Positions 32,785 through 41,853 of a DNA stretch of 64,000 nt are shown here, piece by piece (positions within the stretch are counted from its first letter, which is position 1; each line of letters opens with the position of its first letter). Source of the stretch: Streptomyces sp. SCL15-4 (GTDB taxonomy: Bacteria > Actinomycetota > Actinomycetes > Streptomycetales > Streptomycetaceae); the NCBI RefSeq assembly GCF_033366695.1, contig NZ_JAOBTQ010000001.1, positions 682,001-746,000 of the forward strand. The letters are read 5' to 3'. The notes beneath the pieces are model-generated. The model was given only the letters and a program-made list of their open reading frames with translations. It did not search any database and was not told the DNA's origin. The translations under genes and the position numbers were made by a program.

Positions 32785-35058
32785 ATGAAGTTCACCAACG
32801 GCTTCTGGCGCGTCCGCGACGGCGTGCAGATCTCGTATGCCACTCAGACGCGTGACGTACGCCTGTCATCGAAGCGCTTCACCGCATACGCGGCCGTGAA
32901 GAACGTGGCGCGGAGAGGGGACACGCTCAACGCGCCGCTGCTCACGGTCGACTGCTTCTCCCCCGCCGAGGGCGTCATCGGTGTCCGGGTCACCCACCAC
33001 GCCGGCAAGCTCCGGCCCGGCCCGGATTTCGCCCTGCGCGAGGAGCCGGACGGCGCGGGTGCGGTACGCCGCGACGGCACGGTCACGGAGCTGGCCAGCG
33101 GACCGCTGACCCTGCGCCTGGACGAGGCGGCCCCGTGGGCGCTGGCGTTCCTCGGCGCGGACGGCCGGGAGCTGACCCGGGCCGGCGCCAAGGGCACCGC
33201 CTTCGCCACCACCGACGACGGCGCCCACCACGTCCTCGCCCAGCTCGCGCTCGGCGTGGGCGAGCAGGTCTACGGCCTCGGCGAGCGCTTCACCCCGTTC
33301 GTCAAGAACGGCCAGGTGGTGGACATCTGGCAGGCCGACGGCGGCACCAGCAGCGAACAGGCCTACAAGAACATCCCGTTCTACCTCTCCTCGCGCGGTT
33401 ACGGCGTGTTCGTCAACCATCCCGGCAAGGTGTCCTTCGAGGTCGGCTCGGAGTCCGTCGGGCAGGTGCAGTTCAGCGTCGAGGACCAGAGCATCGAGTA
33501 CTACGTGATCGCCGGTCCCACGCCCAAGGAGGTGCTCGCCCGCTACACCGCCCTGACCGGCCGCCCGGCACTGCCGCCCGCCTGGTCCTTCGGTCTGTGG
33601 CTGTCCACGTCGTTCACCACCGACTACGACGAGGCGACGGTGATGTCCTTCGTCGACGGCATGGCCGAGCGCGGCATCCCGCTGTCGGTCTTCCACTTCG
33701 ACTGCTTCTGGATGCGCGAGTACCAGTGGTGCGACTTCCAGTGGGACCCGGCCGTCTTCCCCGACCCGGAGGGCATGCTGGCCCGGCTGAAGGAGAAGGG
33801 CCTGCGGATCAGCGCGTGGATCAACCCGTACATCGCGCAGAAGTCCCCGCTGTTCGAGGAGGCGGCGGCCCTGGGCCATCTCGTGCGCCGCCCGGACGGC
33901 GACGTCTGGCAGTGGGACCTGTGGCAGGCCGGCATGGGCCTGGTCGACTTCACCAGCCCCGACGCCCGCGCCTGGTTCCGGGCGAAGCTCAAGACGCTGC
34001 TGGAGCAGGGCGTGGACTGCTTCAAGACCGACTTCGGCGAGCGTGTTCCCACCGATGTCGTCTGGCACGACGGCTCCGACCCGGAGCGGATGCACAACTA
34101 CTACACCCACCTGTACAACCGGACCGTCTTCGAACTCCTGCTGGAGGAGCGGGGCGAGGGCGAGGCCGTGCTCTTCGCCCGGTCGGCGACCGCGGGCGGC
34201 CAGCAGTACCCGGTGCACTGGGGCGGCGACTGCTGGGCGTCCTTCGAGGCCATGGCGGAGTCCCTGCGCGGCGGGCTGTCCCTGTCGCTGAGCGGCTTCG
34301 GCTTCTGGAGCCACGACATCGGCGGCTTCGAGGGCACGCCGGATCCGGCGGTGTTCAAGCGCTGGCTGGCCTTCGGCCTGCTCTCCTCGCACAGCCGGCT
34401 GCACGGCTCCACGTCGTACCGGGTGCCGTGGCACTTCGGCGAGGAGGCGGTGACGGTCGCCCGGCGCTTCACGCTGCTCAAGCACCGTCTCATGCCGTAC
34501 CTCTACGGTGCGGCGGCCGAGGCCCACCGCACCGGTGTGCCGATGATGCGCCCGATGGTCCTGGAGTTCCCGCACGACGCGGCGTGCCGCCCGCTGGACC
34601 GCCAGTACATGCTGGGTCCCGACCTGCTGGTGGCCCCGGTGTTCACGGAGGACGGCGAGGTCGAGGTCTACCTCCCCGAGGGCACCTGGACCCATCTGCT
34701 GTCCGGCGAGCGGGTCACCGGCCCGGCCTGGCGCACCGAGCGGCACGCCTACGACAGCCTGCCGCTGTACGTCCGTGAGGGCGCCGTCCTGCCGCTGGCC
34801 GCCGATGACAGCCGCCCGGACGGCGACTGGCTGGACGACCTCACCCTGCTGGTCCACCCCGCGTCCGCGCCGGACCACACCGCCGAGGTCACGGTGCCCG
34901 GTCCGACGGGCGCTGTCGCCGCGACCTTCACCGTCCGCCGTGACGGCGCCCGGTTGCGGGTCACCGCGCGCGGCACCGACCGTCCGTTCACCGTCCGCGT
35001 CGCGGCGGACGGTGCGAGCGCGACCGGCACCGGCGAGGTGGTCGTCTCCCTGGACTGA
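32785..35058 (+). CDS. yicI: GH31 alpha-xylosidase (YicI type)
   Basis: 757 residues from the ATG at 32785, preceded by GAGGAAG. It follows E. coli YicI throughout, starting MKFTNGFWRVRDGVQISYAT. The nucleophile Asp in CFKTDFGERVP falls at about residue 416 and the acid/base Asp in WGGDCWAS at about 482, the same numbers as YicI. No signal peptide, so cytoplasmic. It should release alpha-1,6-linked xylose from isoprimeverose and xyloglucan fragments. It diverges from the ABC-transport / GH1 operon; together they suggest import of xyloglucan oligosaccharides, xylose removal here and glucose release by GH1. Confidence 0.93.
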   Translation: MKFTNGFWRVRDGVQISYATQTRDVRLSSKRFTAYAAVKNVARRGDTLNAPLLTVDCFSPAEGVIGVRVTHHAGKLRPGPDFALREEPDGAGAVRRDGTVTELASGPLTLRLDEAAPWALAFLGADGRELTRAGAKGTAFATTDDGAHHVLAQLALGVGEQVYGLGERFTPFVKNGQVVDIWQADGGTSSEQAYKNIPFYLSSRGYGVFVNHPGKVSFEVGSESVGQVQFSVEDQSIEYYVIAGPTPKEVLARYTALTGRPALPPAWSFGLWLSTSFTTDYDEATVMSFVDGMAERGIPLSVFHFDCFWMREYQWCDFQWDPAVFPDPEGMLARLKEKGLRISAWINPYIAQKSPLFEEAAALGHLVRRPDGDVWQWDLWQAGMGLVDFTSPDARAWFRAKLKTLLEQGVDCFKTDFGERVPTDVVWHDGSDPERMHNYYTHLYNRTVFELLLEERGEGEAVLFARSATAGGQQYPVHWGGDCWASFEAMAESLRGGLSLSLSGFGFWSHDIGGFEGTPDPAVFKRWLAFGLLSSHSRLHGSTSYRVPWHFGEEAVTVARRFTLLKHRLMPYLYGAAAEAHRTGVPMMRPMVLEFPHDAACRPLDRQYMLGPDLLVAPVFTEDGEVEVYLPEGTWTHLLSGERVTGPAWRTERHAYDSLPLYVREGAVLPLAADDSRPDGDWLDDLTLLVHPASAPDHTAEVTVPGPTGAVAATFTVRRDGARLRVTARGTDRPFTVRVAADGASATGTGEVVVSLD

Positions 35059-35155
35059 GGCAGACCGCTCCCGGTTGGTGCGGCGGAAAGGTCCGGCGGT
35101 GCCCGGCTAGTCTGTCCGGGCAGGCTGGACCGGCAGCAGGACATGGGGGAACGCG

Positions 35156-35734
35156 ATGACCGCCGTCTCGAGGAACACCGCGGGGCGCGTCGCGGTGCCC
35201 GTCGCCACCGACCGGCTCGTGCTGCGGTTGTTCACACCCGCCGATGTCGAGGACCGGTACGCGTACCAGTGCCTGCCGGAGGTGGCGCGCTACCTGTACC
35301 GCCCGCCGCTCACCCGCGAGGGCTGTGCCGAGTCCATCGCGGCCCGGGCGGAGGGCACCGGCTGGCGGGCCGACGGCGACACGCTGCTGCTGGCCGTGTG
35401 CCGGGCGGACGAGCCCGGTGTCGTCGGCGAGGTGGTCCTGACCCTGACGAGCGCGCACGCGCGGCAGGCCGAGATCGGCTGGGTCTTCGACCCCCGGCAC
35501 GCCGGTCGGGGCTACGCCACCGAGGCGGCGGCCGCGCTGGTCGCGCTGGCCTTCGGGCAGTTGGGCGTCCACCGGGTCTTCGCCCGGCTCGACGCCCTCA
35601 ACACGGCGTCGGCGCGGGTGTGCGAACGTCTCGGGATGCGCCGCGAGGCGCATCTGGTCGAGAACGACCTCGACGGGGATCGCTGGGGCAGCGAGTACGT
35701 CTACGCGATGCTCGCCCGGGAGTGGAGAGGCTGA
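35156..35734 (+). CDS. GNAT-family N-acetyltransferase
   Basis: 192 residues from an ATG preceded by GGGGGAA. RimJ/RimL-type GNAT fold: TDRLVLRLFTPADVEDRYAY at the start, EIGWVFDPRHAGRGYATEAA carries the acetyl-CoA pyrophosphate loop (R-G-x-G-[YA]), and LNTASARVCERLGMRREAHL is motif B. It might acetylate a protein N-terminus, an amino acid or an antibiotic; nothing nearby narrows this. It converges with the MerR gene. Confidence 0.88.
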   Translation: MTAVSRNTAGRVAVPVATDRLVLRLFTPADVEDRYAYQCLPEVARYLYRPPLTREGCAESIAARAEGTGWRADGDTLLLAVCRADEPGVVGEVVLTLTSAHARQAEIGWVFDPRHAGRGYATEAAAALVALAFGQLGVHRVFARLDALNTASARVCERLGMRREAHLVENDLDGDRWGSEYVYAMLAREWRG

Positions 35735-35756
35735 ACTCCGGCCGCCTTCGGCGGGC

Positions 35757-36656
35757 TCAGTCCGTCGCCGTGGTCCGGGCCAGTGCGTCGCGGAGCCAGG
35801 TGTCGGCCGCGCCGAGGGTGAGGCCGGGGGTCAGTTTCCCCGCCAGGTGCCAGTAGCGGCGCATCACCGGATGGTCCGCCGCGGCGAGACGGACCGCGAG
35901 GGCGCGGCGGAAGGCGGGGGTGTCCCGGGTGCCGGCGGCCCGTGCGTAGGCGGCGGCATAGCAGTCCAGGGCCTCGCCCGGGCCCGGGGCGCGGCCGGCC
36001 CGTACGGCGGCCTCCACCAGGTGGTGGGCCTCGTGCAGGCCGTCGTAGAGCAGGTCCGGGTGGGCCTCGGTGAGGGGCCGGTGGGAGGCGAGGCAGTGGT
36101 CGGTGGCGGCCGTGGCCAGCGCGTGCACCCGGGCGAAGGCGAGGACCTGGTCCGTGGTGGGGTCTGCGGGCGGCTGGGGCACGGCCGCCTCGGTGACCGC
36201 GGACCGGAGCCGGGCGGAGAGGCGGGCGGGCAGGAGCCGGCGCCAGTAGTGGGCGATGGCGGAGGTTTCGGGCGGGACGCTGACCGACCCGATCAGCTCC
36301 AGGCGCTCCGCCAACTGTCCCGGCTCGCTCTCCTGGAGCGCCCGCAGCGCGGCCTCCCGCCAGCGCAGGGCGGCCAGTTGGCCGCCGATGTCGTCCAGCC
36401 GGCGTGCCACGACGGCTTCCAGGCCGTCGCCGGAGTCCAGGACGTGCCTGATCTCGGGGACGGGCACGTCGAGGGCGCGCAGGGACCGGATCGTGCGCAG
36501 CCGGATCAGGGCCTCCGGAGCGTAGCGCCGGTGTCCGCCGCTGCTGCGGGCCGCTTCGGGCAGCAGGCCCTGGTCGGAGTAGAAGCGGACGGTCTTGACC
36601 GTGGTGCCTGCCCGCGCGGCCAGCTCGCCGATGCTCAGTGTGCCGTCCGGTGACAC
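35757..36656 (-). CDS. MerR-family regulator with long effector domain
   Basis: 299 residues from the GTG at 36656 (GGGAGG ~8 nt upstream). The winged HTH is LSIGELAARAGTTVKTVRFY, SDQGLLPEAARSSGGHRRYA, followed by a dimerisation helix. Residues ~130-299 form a large helical C-terminal domain with no Cys metal-binding cluster, so a small-molecule ligand is more likely than a metal. It diverges from the double-hydrolase gene, whose promoter shows the typical stretched MerR layout, making that gene the probable target. Confidence 0.88.
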   Translation of the reverse strand: MSPDGTLSIGELAARAGTTVKTVRFYSDQGLLPEAARSSGGHRRYAPEALIRLRTIRSLRALDVPVPEIRHVLDSGDGLEAVVARRLDDIGGQLAALRWREAALRALQESEPGQLAERLELIGSVSVPPETSAIAHYWRRLLPARLSARLRSAVTEAAVPQPPADPTTDQVLAFARVHALATAATDHCLASHRPLTEAHPDLLYDGLHEAHHLVEAAVRAGRAPGPGEALDCYAAAYARAAGTRDTPAFRRALAVRLAAADHPVMRRYWHLAGKLTPGLTLGAADTWLRDALARTTATD

Positions 36657-36659
36657 CAG

Positions 36660-36690
36660 TTGAACCTCCCTCAGGGGGAGTTCCTACGTT
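36660..36690 (+). promoter_or_regulatory. MerR-type promoter with 19-bp spacer
   Basis: TTGAAC (36660-36665), exactly 19 nt, then TACGTT (36685-36690). The spacer holds an interrupted dyad (AAC..CCC / GGG..GTT). A 19-bp spacer with an internal dyad is the mark of MerR-activated promoters. It drives the hydrolase gene at 36723 and abuts the divergent MerR start. Confidence 0.75.
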
Positions 36691-36722
36691 ACCCGGGACT
36701 CACCTACTGTCTGGAGGCGCTG

Positions 36723-38207
36723 ATGTCTGCGTTTGTCCTGGTCTCGGGCCCGTTCACCAACGGGCGGATCTGGAGCGCGGTGGCCGGACGGCTGCGGCGG
36801 ACGGGCACCGGGGTGTACCCGGTGGACCTCAGTTCGCGGCCCGAGGCGGACCTGGAGACGCACATCGAGGACGTGCTCCGGCTGATCGACTCCCTCGACG
36901 TGCCACGGGTGGTGCTGGTCGGGCACGACTACGCCATCCACCCGGTGCTGGGCGCGGCCGACCGGCGCCCGGACCGGGTCGCCCGCGTCGTCCACCTGGA
37001 CGCCGGTCTGCCGCAGCCCGGTGACCCGGCGCTGGCCCTCGTCCCGGATCCCGCGGTGCGTCGGCTCCTGGAGGACGGTGACGACCCGCGGCCGGTGCCG
37101 CCGCCCGGGCCGGCCGACTGGCATCGCTGGGGCAGCACCGAGGGGCTTGACGCGGACCAGTTGGAGTTCCTGAGCGGGCTGGCCGTCGCCCAGCCGCCGC
37201 GCACGCTCACCCAGCCGCTGCGGCTGACCGGCGCGGCGGCCGACGTGCCGGTCAGCGCCGTCCTGTGCACGGCCGGAGGGGTGACCATCGAGGGGGTCCA
37301 GGCGCTGGTGCGCGTCGGGCCGCCACAACTGCGCAAGCTGGCCGATCCGCGGGTGGGCTTCTTCGAGCTGGCCACCGGGCACTGGCCGATGCTGTCCTGC
37401 CCGGACGAGCTGGCCGAGGTGCTGCGGAGTGCCGCCGCGGGCGAGGGCCACCGGCTGACCGCACCCGAGGGCGAGCCCTCCTTCCTGCGCCCGTTCCTCC
37501 TGGACGTCCCGGAGCGGCCGCGGGTCCGGACCGGCCGCGTGGACCTGCACCTGCCGGAGACGGGGGACGCGGACGGGCCCCGGCCGGCGGTGCTGTTCGT
37601 GCACGGCGGCCCCCTGGCGCCCGATGTCGCCCCGACGCCCCGCGACTGGCCGGTCTACCTCGGCTACGCCCGTCTCGCGGCGAGTCTGGGCGCGGTGGGC
37701 GCCGTGGTGGAGCACCGCCTGCACGGCCTCACCGACTACGCGCGGGCCGCGGACGACGTGACCGAGGCCGTCGCACTGCTGCGGGCGGACCCGCGCGTGG
37801 ACCCGGAGCGGATCGCCCTGTGGTTGTTCTCCGGCGGCGGGCTGCTCGCCGCGGACTGGCTCACCGCCCCGCCGCGGTGGCTGCGCTGCCTGGCCCTGAC
37901 GTATCCCGTCCTGGCCCCGCTGCCCGGCTGGGACGCCGTCTCCCCCCGCTTCCGCCCCGTCGAGGCGCTCCCGGCCGACGGCCGGCGGCTGCCCCCGCTC
38001 CTGCTCACCCGGGCGGGCCTGGAGATCCCGCAGATCGCCGCCACGGTCGAGCGGTTCCTGGACACGGCGGAGGAGACCAGGGCCCCGGTCGAGATCGTCG
38101 ACGTACCGCACGGCGCCCACGGATTCGAGCTGCACGACCCGACGGACGAGACCCGCGAGGCGGTGACCCGCGCCGTGCGCACGGTGCTCGGCCACCTGGG
38201 GATCTGA
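36723..38207 (+). CDS. Tandem alpha/beta-hydrolase fusion protein
   Basis: 494 residues from the ATG at 36723, with GGAGG 5 nt upstream. The first unit (~1-235) has an alpha/beta-hydrolase layout (FVLVSGPFTNGRIWSAVAGR, VLVGHDYAIHPVLGA, FFELATGHWPMLSCPDEL) but the nucleophile elbow reads G-H-D-Y where G-x-S-x is usual. The second unit (~255-494) begins with a dienelactone-hydrolase-like HGG motif (PAVLFVHGGPLAP), has an elbow WLFSGGGLLAADW and a late VPHGAHGFELHD with the catalytic His. Two complete hydrolase folds in one chain are uncommon. Likely MerR-induced by a small ester or lactone; the substrate is unknown. Confidence 0.8.
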   Translation: MSAFVLVSGPFTNGRIWSAVAGRLRRTGTGVYPVDLSSRPEADLETHIEDVLRLIDSLDVPRVVLVGHDYAIHPVLGAADRRPDRVARVVHLDAGLPQPGDPALALVPDPAVRRLLEDGDDPRPVPPPGPADWHRWGSTEGLDADQLEFLSGLAVAQPPRTLTQPLRLTGAAADVPVSAVLCTAGGVTIEGVQALVRVGPPQLRKLADPRVGFFELATGHWPMLSCPDELAEVLRSAAAGEGHRLTAPEGEPSFLRPFLLDVPERPRVRTGRVDLHLPETGDADGPRPAVLFVHGGPLAPDVAPTPRDWPVYLGYARLAASLGAVGAVVEHRLHGLTDYARAADDVTEAVALLRADPRVDPERIALWLFSGGGLLAADWLTAPPRWLRCLALTYPVLAPLPGWDAVSPRFRPVEALPADGRRLPPLLLTRAGLEIPQIAATVERFLDTAEETRAPVEIVDVPHGAHGFELHDPTDETREAVTRAVRTVLGHLGI

Positions 38208-38559
38208 GGCCGGAACGCGCTTGTCACCGGCCGGGCACGGGAGCCGGCCGCTCGCCGGCGGGTCGCGTTCGGGTGGATCGCATCCGGGTTGATCGCGTTC
38301 GGGTCGCCGGTCTTCGTCGTCGGCGTGGTCCTGGCAGGGGTGCCGGCCTCGTTCGCGGCGGACGCGGGGCGCGCCCGGGGCACGGTGGCGGGTTTGGAAC
38401 GGCGGACCGGCCACGGCGACCTGGCGCGCGGGAACCGGGAGGACGGCCGGTCCGCGGTGCGCCAGCGGCGGACGCCGCCGGGGCCGGTGATCGGGCCGGC
38501 GGCGGTCGCCGTGACGGTGGGCCCGATGCCGGCCCCGGGTCCGGGTGCCGTGCCCTGGC
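38208..38559. other. 352-nt gap with a short tandem repeat
   Basis: Between the hydrolase and PAP2 genes, which converge. At 38267-38305 a 15-nt unit (GTTCGGGTGGATCGC and near-copies) repeats about 2.5 times. No gene and no clear terminator were recognised. Confidence 0.5.
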
Positions 38560-39936
38560 TCACGCCGGTTCGGGCTGCGGCTCCGGTCGGGGCGTCGGCG
38601 CGATCTTCGGTTCCCACCGGGTGGTGGTCCGCAGATAGCCGTAGATCACCGAGAGCATCGCCACGACGACGAGCGGCCCGAACAGCCACGGCAGTCTGGC
38701 CATGTCCATGGGCAGATAGCGGTACGCCAGCAGGAGCGCCACGAAGACCGTCGCGCCGTGGGCGACCAGCTGGGTCCCGGACCGGTCCCAGCCCCGTGCG
38801 AGGGAGCGCAGCGCGGCCTCGATCGTGAGCGTGAACACCACGCCGGCCACGATGTCGGCGCCGTAGTGGTAACCGAATCCCAGGGTCGCGGCGAGCGTCG
38901 CGACCAGCCAGAACGTGCCTCCGTACCGCAGGACCCGCGGGCCCTTGCGGGAGTGGATGAAAATGGCGGTGGCCCAGGCCGTGTGCAGGCTGGGCATGCA
39001 GTTGCGGGGGGTTATCCCGTCGTACAGCATCGGGTGCGGCGTGGTGACCGGCGTCGGCGTGTGCGGCCAGAGGTTGGCCGCCGCCCACTCCAGACCGCCG
39101 GTGCCGGAGGCGCCCGGGCCGTAGGCGAAGATCGGCCCGACCACCGGGAAGATCATGTAGATGCCCGGTCCGAGGAGGCCGATCACCAGGAAGGTGCGCA
39201 CCAGGTGATGACGCGGGAAGCGGCGCTCGGCGGCCACGTTGCGCAGCTGGTACAGCGCGACCACGACCGCGGCCACCGCGAGCTGCGCGTAGACGTAGTC
39301 GAGCAGGTGCGTGCCGACCGGGCCGCTGGCGTTCACCAGCCGGCCCACCAGCCATGACGGATTGCCCAGCGCGTGGTCGGCGGTCGCCACGTACTGGTCG
39401 AGCACCATCGGGCGGGCCTTCGACGTGACGACCAGCCAGGTGTCACCGGTCTTGCGGCCGGCCATGAGCAGCATGCCCAGGCCGACGCCCTTCAGCAGAA
39501 GGGCGCGTTCCTGACCGGTGCGGCGGACGACGGCGAACACCGCGCAGCCCAGGAGCACCCACAGCGCGCCGTTGCCGAAAGGGTGGCCGCCGGTCATCTT
39601 GAGGCCGAACGTCCACCGCACCAGCAGGAACACGACGTCGATGCCGAGCGCGATGCCGAAGGTGATGAACCGCTGCCGCCAGGTGAGCACCACCGTCATC
39701 AGGCCCATGCTGGCGTACAGCAGGAATCCGGATTTAGGCGGAAATACCAGCTCCCGGGCCTCGGTGGTGAGAGGTCCCCGCAGACCGTAGTGCCGTGCGA
39801 TGATCTCCAGTGCGATCATGAAACCGAGGGTCGTCACAGCCGCCGCGGTCCAGAGGATCGCCCGTGACCGACATCCCGCCGCGACCCCGGTTCCATCCTT
39901 TATTCGGGTAAGCACCCTTGTTGGTATAGGTATCAA
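38560..39936 (-). CDS. PAP2-superfamily membrane protein (PAP2_3, inositol-phosphoryl-transferase-like)
   Basis: 458 residues, many membrane helices. The C-terminal half has the PAP2_3 motifs CMPSLHTAWATAIF and FGYHYGADIVAGVVF, the catalytic His motifs of this branch (Aur1 / inositol phosphoryltransferase-like and lipid phosphatases). The N-terminal ~200 residues add six or so helices seen in Streptomyces homologues. The start is uncertain: the longest frame begins with TTG at 39936, and a GTG 24 nt further in is possible. The last 25 residues are Pro/Glu-rich and cytosolic. The lipid substrate is unknown. Confidence 0.78.
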   Translation of the reverse strand: MIPIPTRVLTRIKDGTGVAAGCRSRAILWTAAAVTTLGFMIALEIIARHYGLRGPLTTEARELVFPPKSGFLLYASMGLMTVVLTWRQRFITFGIALGIDVVFLLVRWTFGLKMTGGHPFGNGALWVLLGCAVFAVVRRTGQERALLLKGVGLGMLLMAGRKTGDTWLVVTSKARPMVLDQYVATADHALGNPSWLVGRLVNASGPVGTHLLDYVYAQLAVAAVVVALYQLRNVAAERRFPRHHLVRTFLVIGLLGPGIYMIFPVVGPIFAYGPGASGTGGLEWAAANLWPHTPTPVTTPHPMLYDGITPRNCMPSLHTAWATAIFIHSRKGPRVLRYGGTFWLVATLAATLGFGYHYGADIVAGVVFTLTIEAALRSLARGWDRSGTQLVAHGATVFVALLLAYRYLPMDMARLPWLFGPLVVVAMLSVIYGYLRTTTRWEPKIAPTPRPEPQPEPA

Positions 39937-40872
39937 TTGTTTGGCCGATTTGTTAGTTGTTGTCTAATTAGGTAACTCTTCGCGCCGGACAGTGCGGTTT
40001 TCCGGTGTATGACGGGCGATGGGTGCGCTCGTCACGAGTTCGATCATGCTAGCCGAGTGGTGCTGCACGGGTTTGCCTCTTACAGGCAGTACGAAGACCG
40101 CCCTCGCGGGCAATACGGAACTCGGTCACTCGCGCGGCCCCACGGTATTCTCGCCGCTCCGGGCGGCGCTTCCCGACAGGGGGGCCGGGCACGGTGTGAG
40201 AGGTGACCGACACCGGCACCGCCGAGATGGCCGGCCGGACGACCGTGCGGACCGGGATCGATCCGGATCGAGCACCCGCGTGCCTTCCGCGGGAAGACGC
40301 GCGTGCGGGTGAGCGCCGAGCCGATGTCGTGCCGTCGGCCGTCGGGCTCGTCTTCGCGGTCCGGGCCGTCGGCGACTCCGGCCGCCTTGCCGCGACCGGC
40401 GAGCGCCCGTGCCGTCGTCGAGCGCCTTCTCACGGGTCCGGCGGCGCGGGCAAAGGATCGCCGGAGCGGGGTGCGCTCGCGTGACACCGGCGACGCGGAA
40501 GGGCCGTTCCGGCTCCGGCACCAGTCCCGTCAGGCGTCTCGCTTCGCCCGGGCCGGCGTCGAGGCGGAGGTGTTCGGCGGCGGCGGGCGGCGCACGGGCC
40601 GGACGCGTGGCCGGACGCGGACGACGGCGCCCTACGGCGGGAAGCGGCGGAGGGCGCCCGGTCTCCGCGCCGGAGCGGCTGCCCGACGGGACGCCGCGCG
40701 TACGGGCATGCGTCACGGAGATCGCGGAGCGGCCCGGGGGCACCGGTCCCGGTGACGTGCGAATCGCGGCCGGGCAAGCGGCAGGACCGCGGTGTGGCGG
40801 CTCCACGCGTCCGCCTCCGGCAGAAGACCGGCCTTGACCTCAAGAGCGCTTGAGGTACGAGAGTCACGTCCC
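39937..40872. other. 936-nt stretch with promoters but no convincing gene
   Basis: The first ~70 nt are AT-rich (TTGTTAGTTGTTGTCTAATT-like) and probably hold the promoter of the PAP2 gene. The rest is GC-rich with only Arg/Pro/Gly-rich frames (for example 40203-40484 plus strand), none with recognisable domains; it may include decayed gene sequence. The SoxR box at its right end is listed separately. Confidence 0.5.
40834..40864 (+). promoter_or_regulatory. SoxR box and promoter
   Basis: ACCTCAAG-AGCG-CTTGAGGT (40837-40856) is a perfect 20-bp match to the SoxR operator. It is preceded by an overlapping TTGACC -35, and a 19-nt spacer leads to GAGAGT, the same geometry as the E. coli soxS promoter. 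The ATG of the monooxygenase-like gene follows at 40873. Confidence 0.85.
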
Positions 40873-41433
40873 ATGACACGTCTGCTGGATCTTCATCATG
40901 CTTCCGCCGGAACGACGTTGATGAGCGAGTGGCTCACCGGCACCGCCGAACGCTCGCGCGCGGCCCTCGACGCCGTGCGCGAGCAGTGGGCGACGGATCG
41001 GACGCCTCCCGGGCGGCTGGCGCAGCACGTCTTCCTGTCCCTGGACGGCACCGGCCTCTTCTTCTACACGCAGTGGACCAGTGATGCGGATCACCTGGCC
41101 TGGGCCCGCGCACGGCGCTCCGGACTCGTCGACCGCGTCGACACCCTCGTGCCCGGCATCGAGCGCCCAGGACTGACCCGGACCCGCCTCGTCCGCAGCG
41201 TCGTGCACGATGCGCGACGACCGGCCCGCCTCTTCGCCGTGCGCAGGATGCCGGCCGCCGCCGCGGAGGCCGCCGTCACGCCGCCGGCACCGGGCCTGCT
41301 CGCGGCACACCTCCACGTGACGCCCGACGGAGAACGCGCCGTCGTCGTCACGGAATGGACCGACGCCGCCGAGACGGGCGACACCGGCGCCAAGTGGTAC
41401 ACCGGCCTCGAGACTGGTGGGCTCGCATGTTGA
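40873..41433 (+). CDS. Antibiotic-biosynthesis-monooxygenase-like protein, 3' end replaced
   Basis: 186 residues as it stands. Two ferredoxin-like ABM repeats are suggested by LAQHVFLSLDGTGLFFYTQW plus TSDADHLAWARA, and by LLAAHLHVTPDGERAVVVTE followed by WTDAAETGDTGAKWYTGLE. The second repeat is cut: after WYTGLE the frame runs five residues into foreign lower-GC DNA and stops. The gene is under a perfect SoxR box, and a putative monooxygenase is a known SoxR target in S. coelicolor, so this was probably the same kind of redox-cycling response gene. Function of the truncated protein is doubtful. Confidence 0.7.
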   Translation: MTRLLDLHHASAGTTLMSEWLTGTAERSRAALDAVREQWATDRTPPGRLAQHVFLSLDGTGLFFYTQWTSDADHLAWARARRSGLVDRVDTLVPGIERPGLTRTRLVRSVVHDARRPARLFAVRRMPAAAAEAAVTPPAPGLLAAHLHVTPDGERAVVVTEWTDAAETGDTGAKWYTGLETGGLAC

Positions 41434-41438
41434 GGTGT
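41412..41438. repeat. 27-nt direct repeat, left copy
   Basis: Exact copy of 42363-42389, 951 nt away in the same orientation. This copy sits exactly where the monooxygenase gene is cut. Read on the minus strand it consists of the leader and first six codons of the small gene at 42026-42379. Confidence 0.85.
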
Positions 41439-41584
41439 CGCGTATTCGCGGTTGCTGCCCGCACCTCATGACGCTGAGTGAGCAGTCAGGGGTGGTCGAT
41501 CTGTCTGTCGAAGGAAGGGCAAGCCCGTCTATCATCACCGGCGGGGATTCATGGTCACCGGCGGGGGCTCGCCGCCCGCCCAAC

Positions 41585-41853
41585 TCAGCCGCTACCGCCC
41601 GGCGGGAGTGCCGCGAATCGGATGCCGAAGACCGTGCCCAGGCGTACGGTCTCTTTCTCGACTGTGCCCACGAGGTTGACATGAAAGTGAGGGGACAAAT
41701 CGGTGAACCCTGGGTCGCCAGCTGTTCTTCCAGGGAGAGGACGTTGTGCCTGAGGAGCTCTTGAAGGTCTTCGCGCCTTACGCCTGCGACGTACCACGTA
41801 CCTTCCTGGGCGTAGTGCGGCACGATCTCGCTTATAATCCCAGGTGCTGGCAA
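41585..41853 (-). pseudogene. Small unknown gene with one frameshift
   Basis: Minus strand: GIISEIVPHYAQEGTWYVAG, then VRREDLQELLRHNVLSLEEQ in one frame. After a one-base slip near 41712-41725 it continues as GFTDLSPHFHVNLVGTVEKE and then TVRLGTVFGIRFAALPPGGS to a stop at 41585. The joined product would be about 88 residues. No family recognised. The base composition is lower in GC than the flanking chromosome. A 5' start is unclear (TTG at 41853). It could be a broken cargo gene of the mobile region. Confidence 0.45.

Noticed and set aside
40203..40484. Plus-strand 93-codon frame between PAP2 and the SoxR box
   Set aside because: No recognisable domain, no good ribosome site, biased composition; treated as non-coding or decayed.
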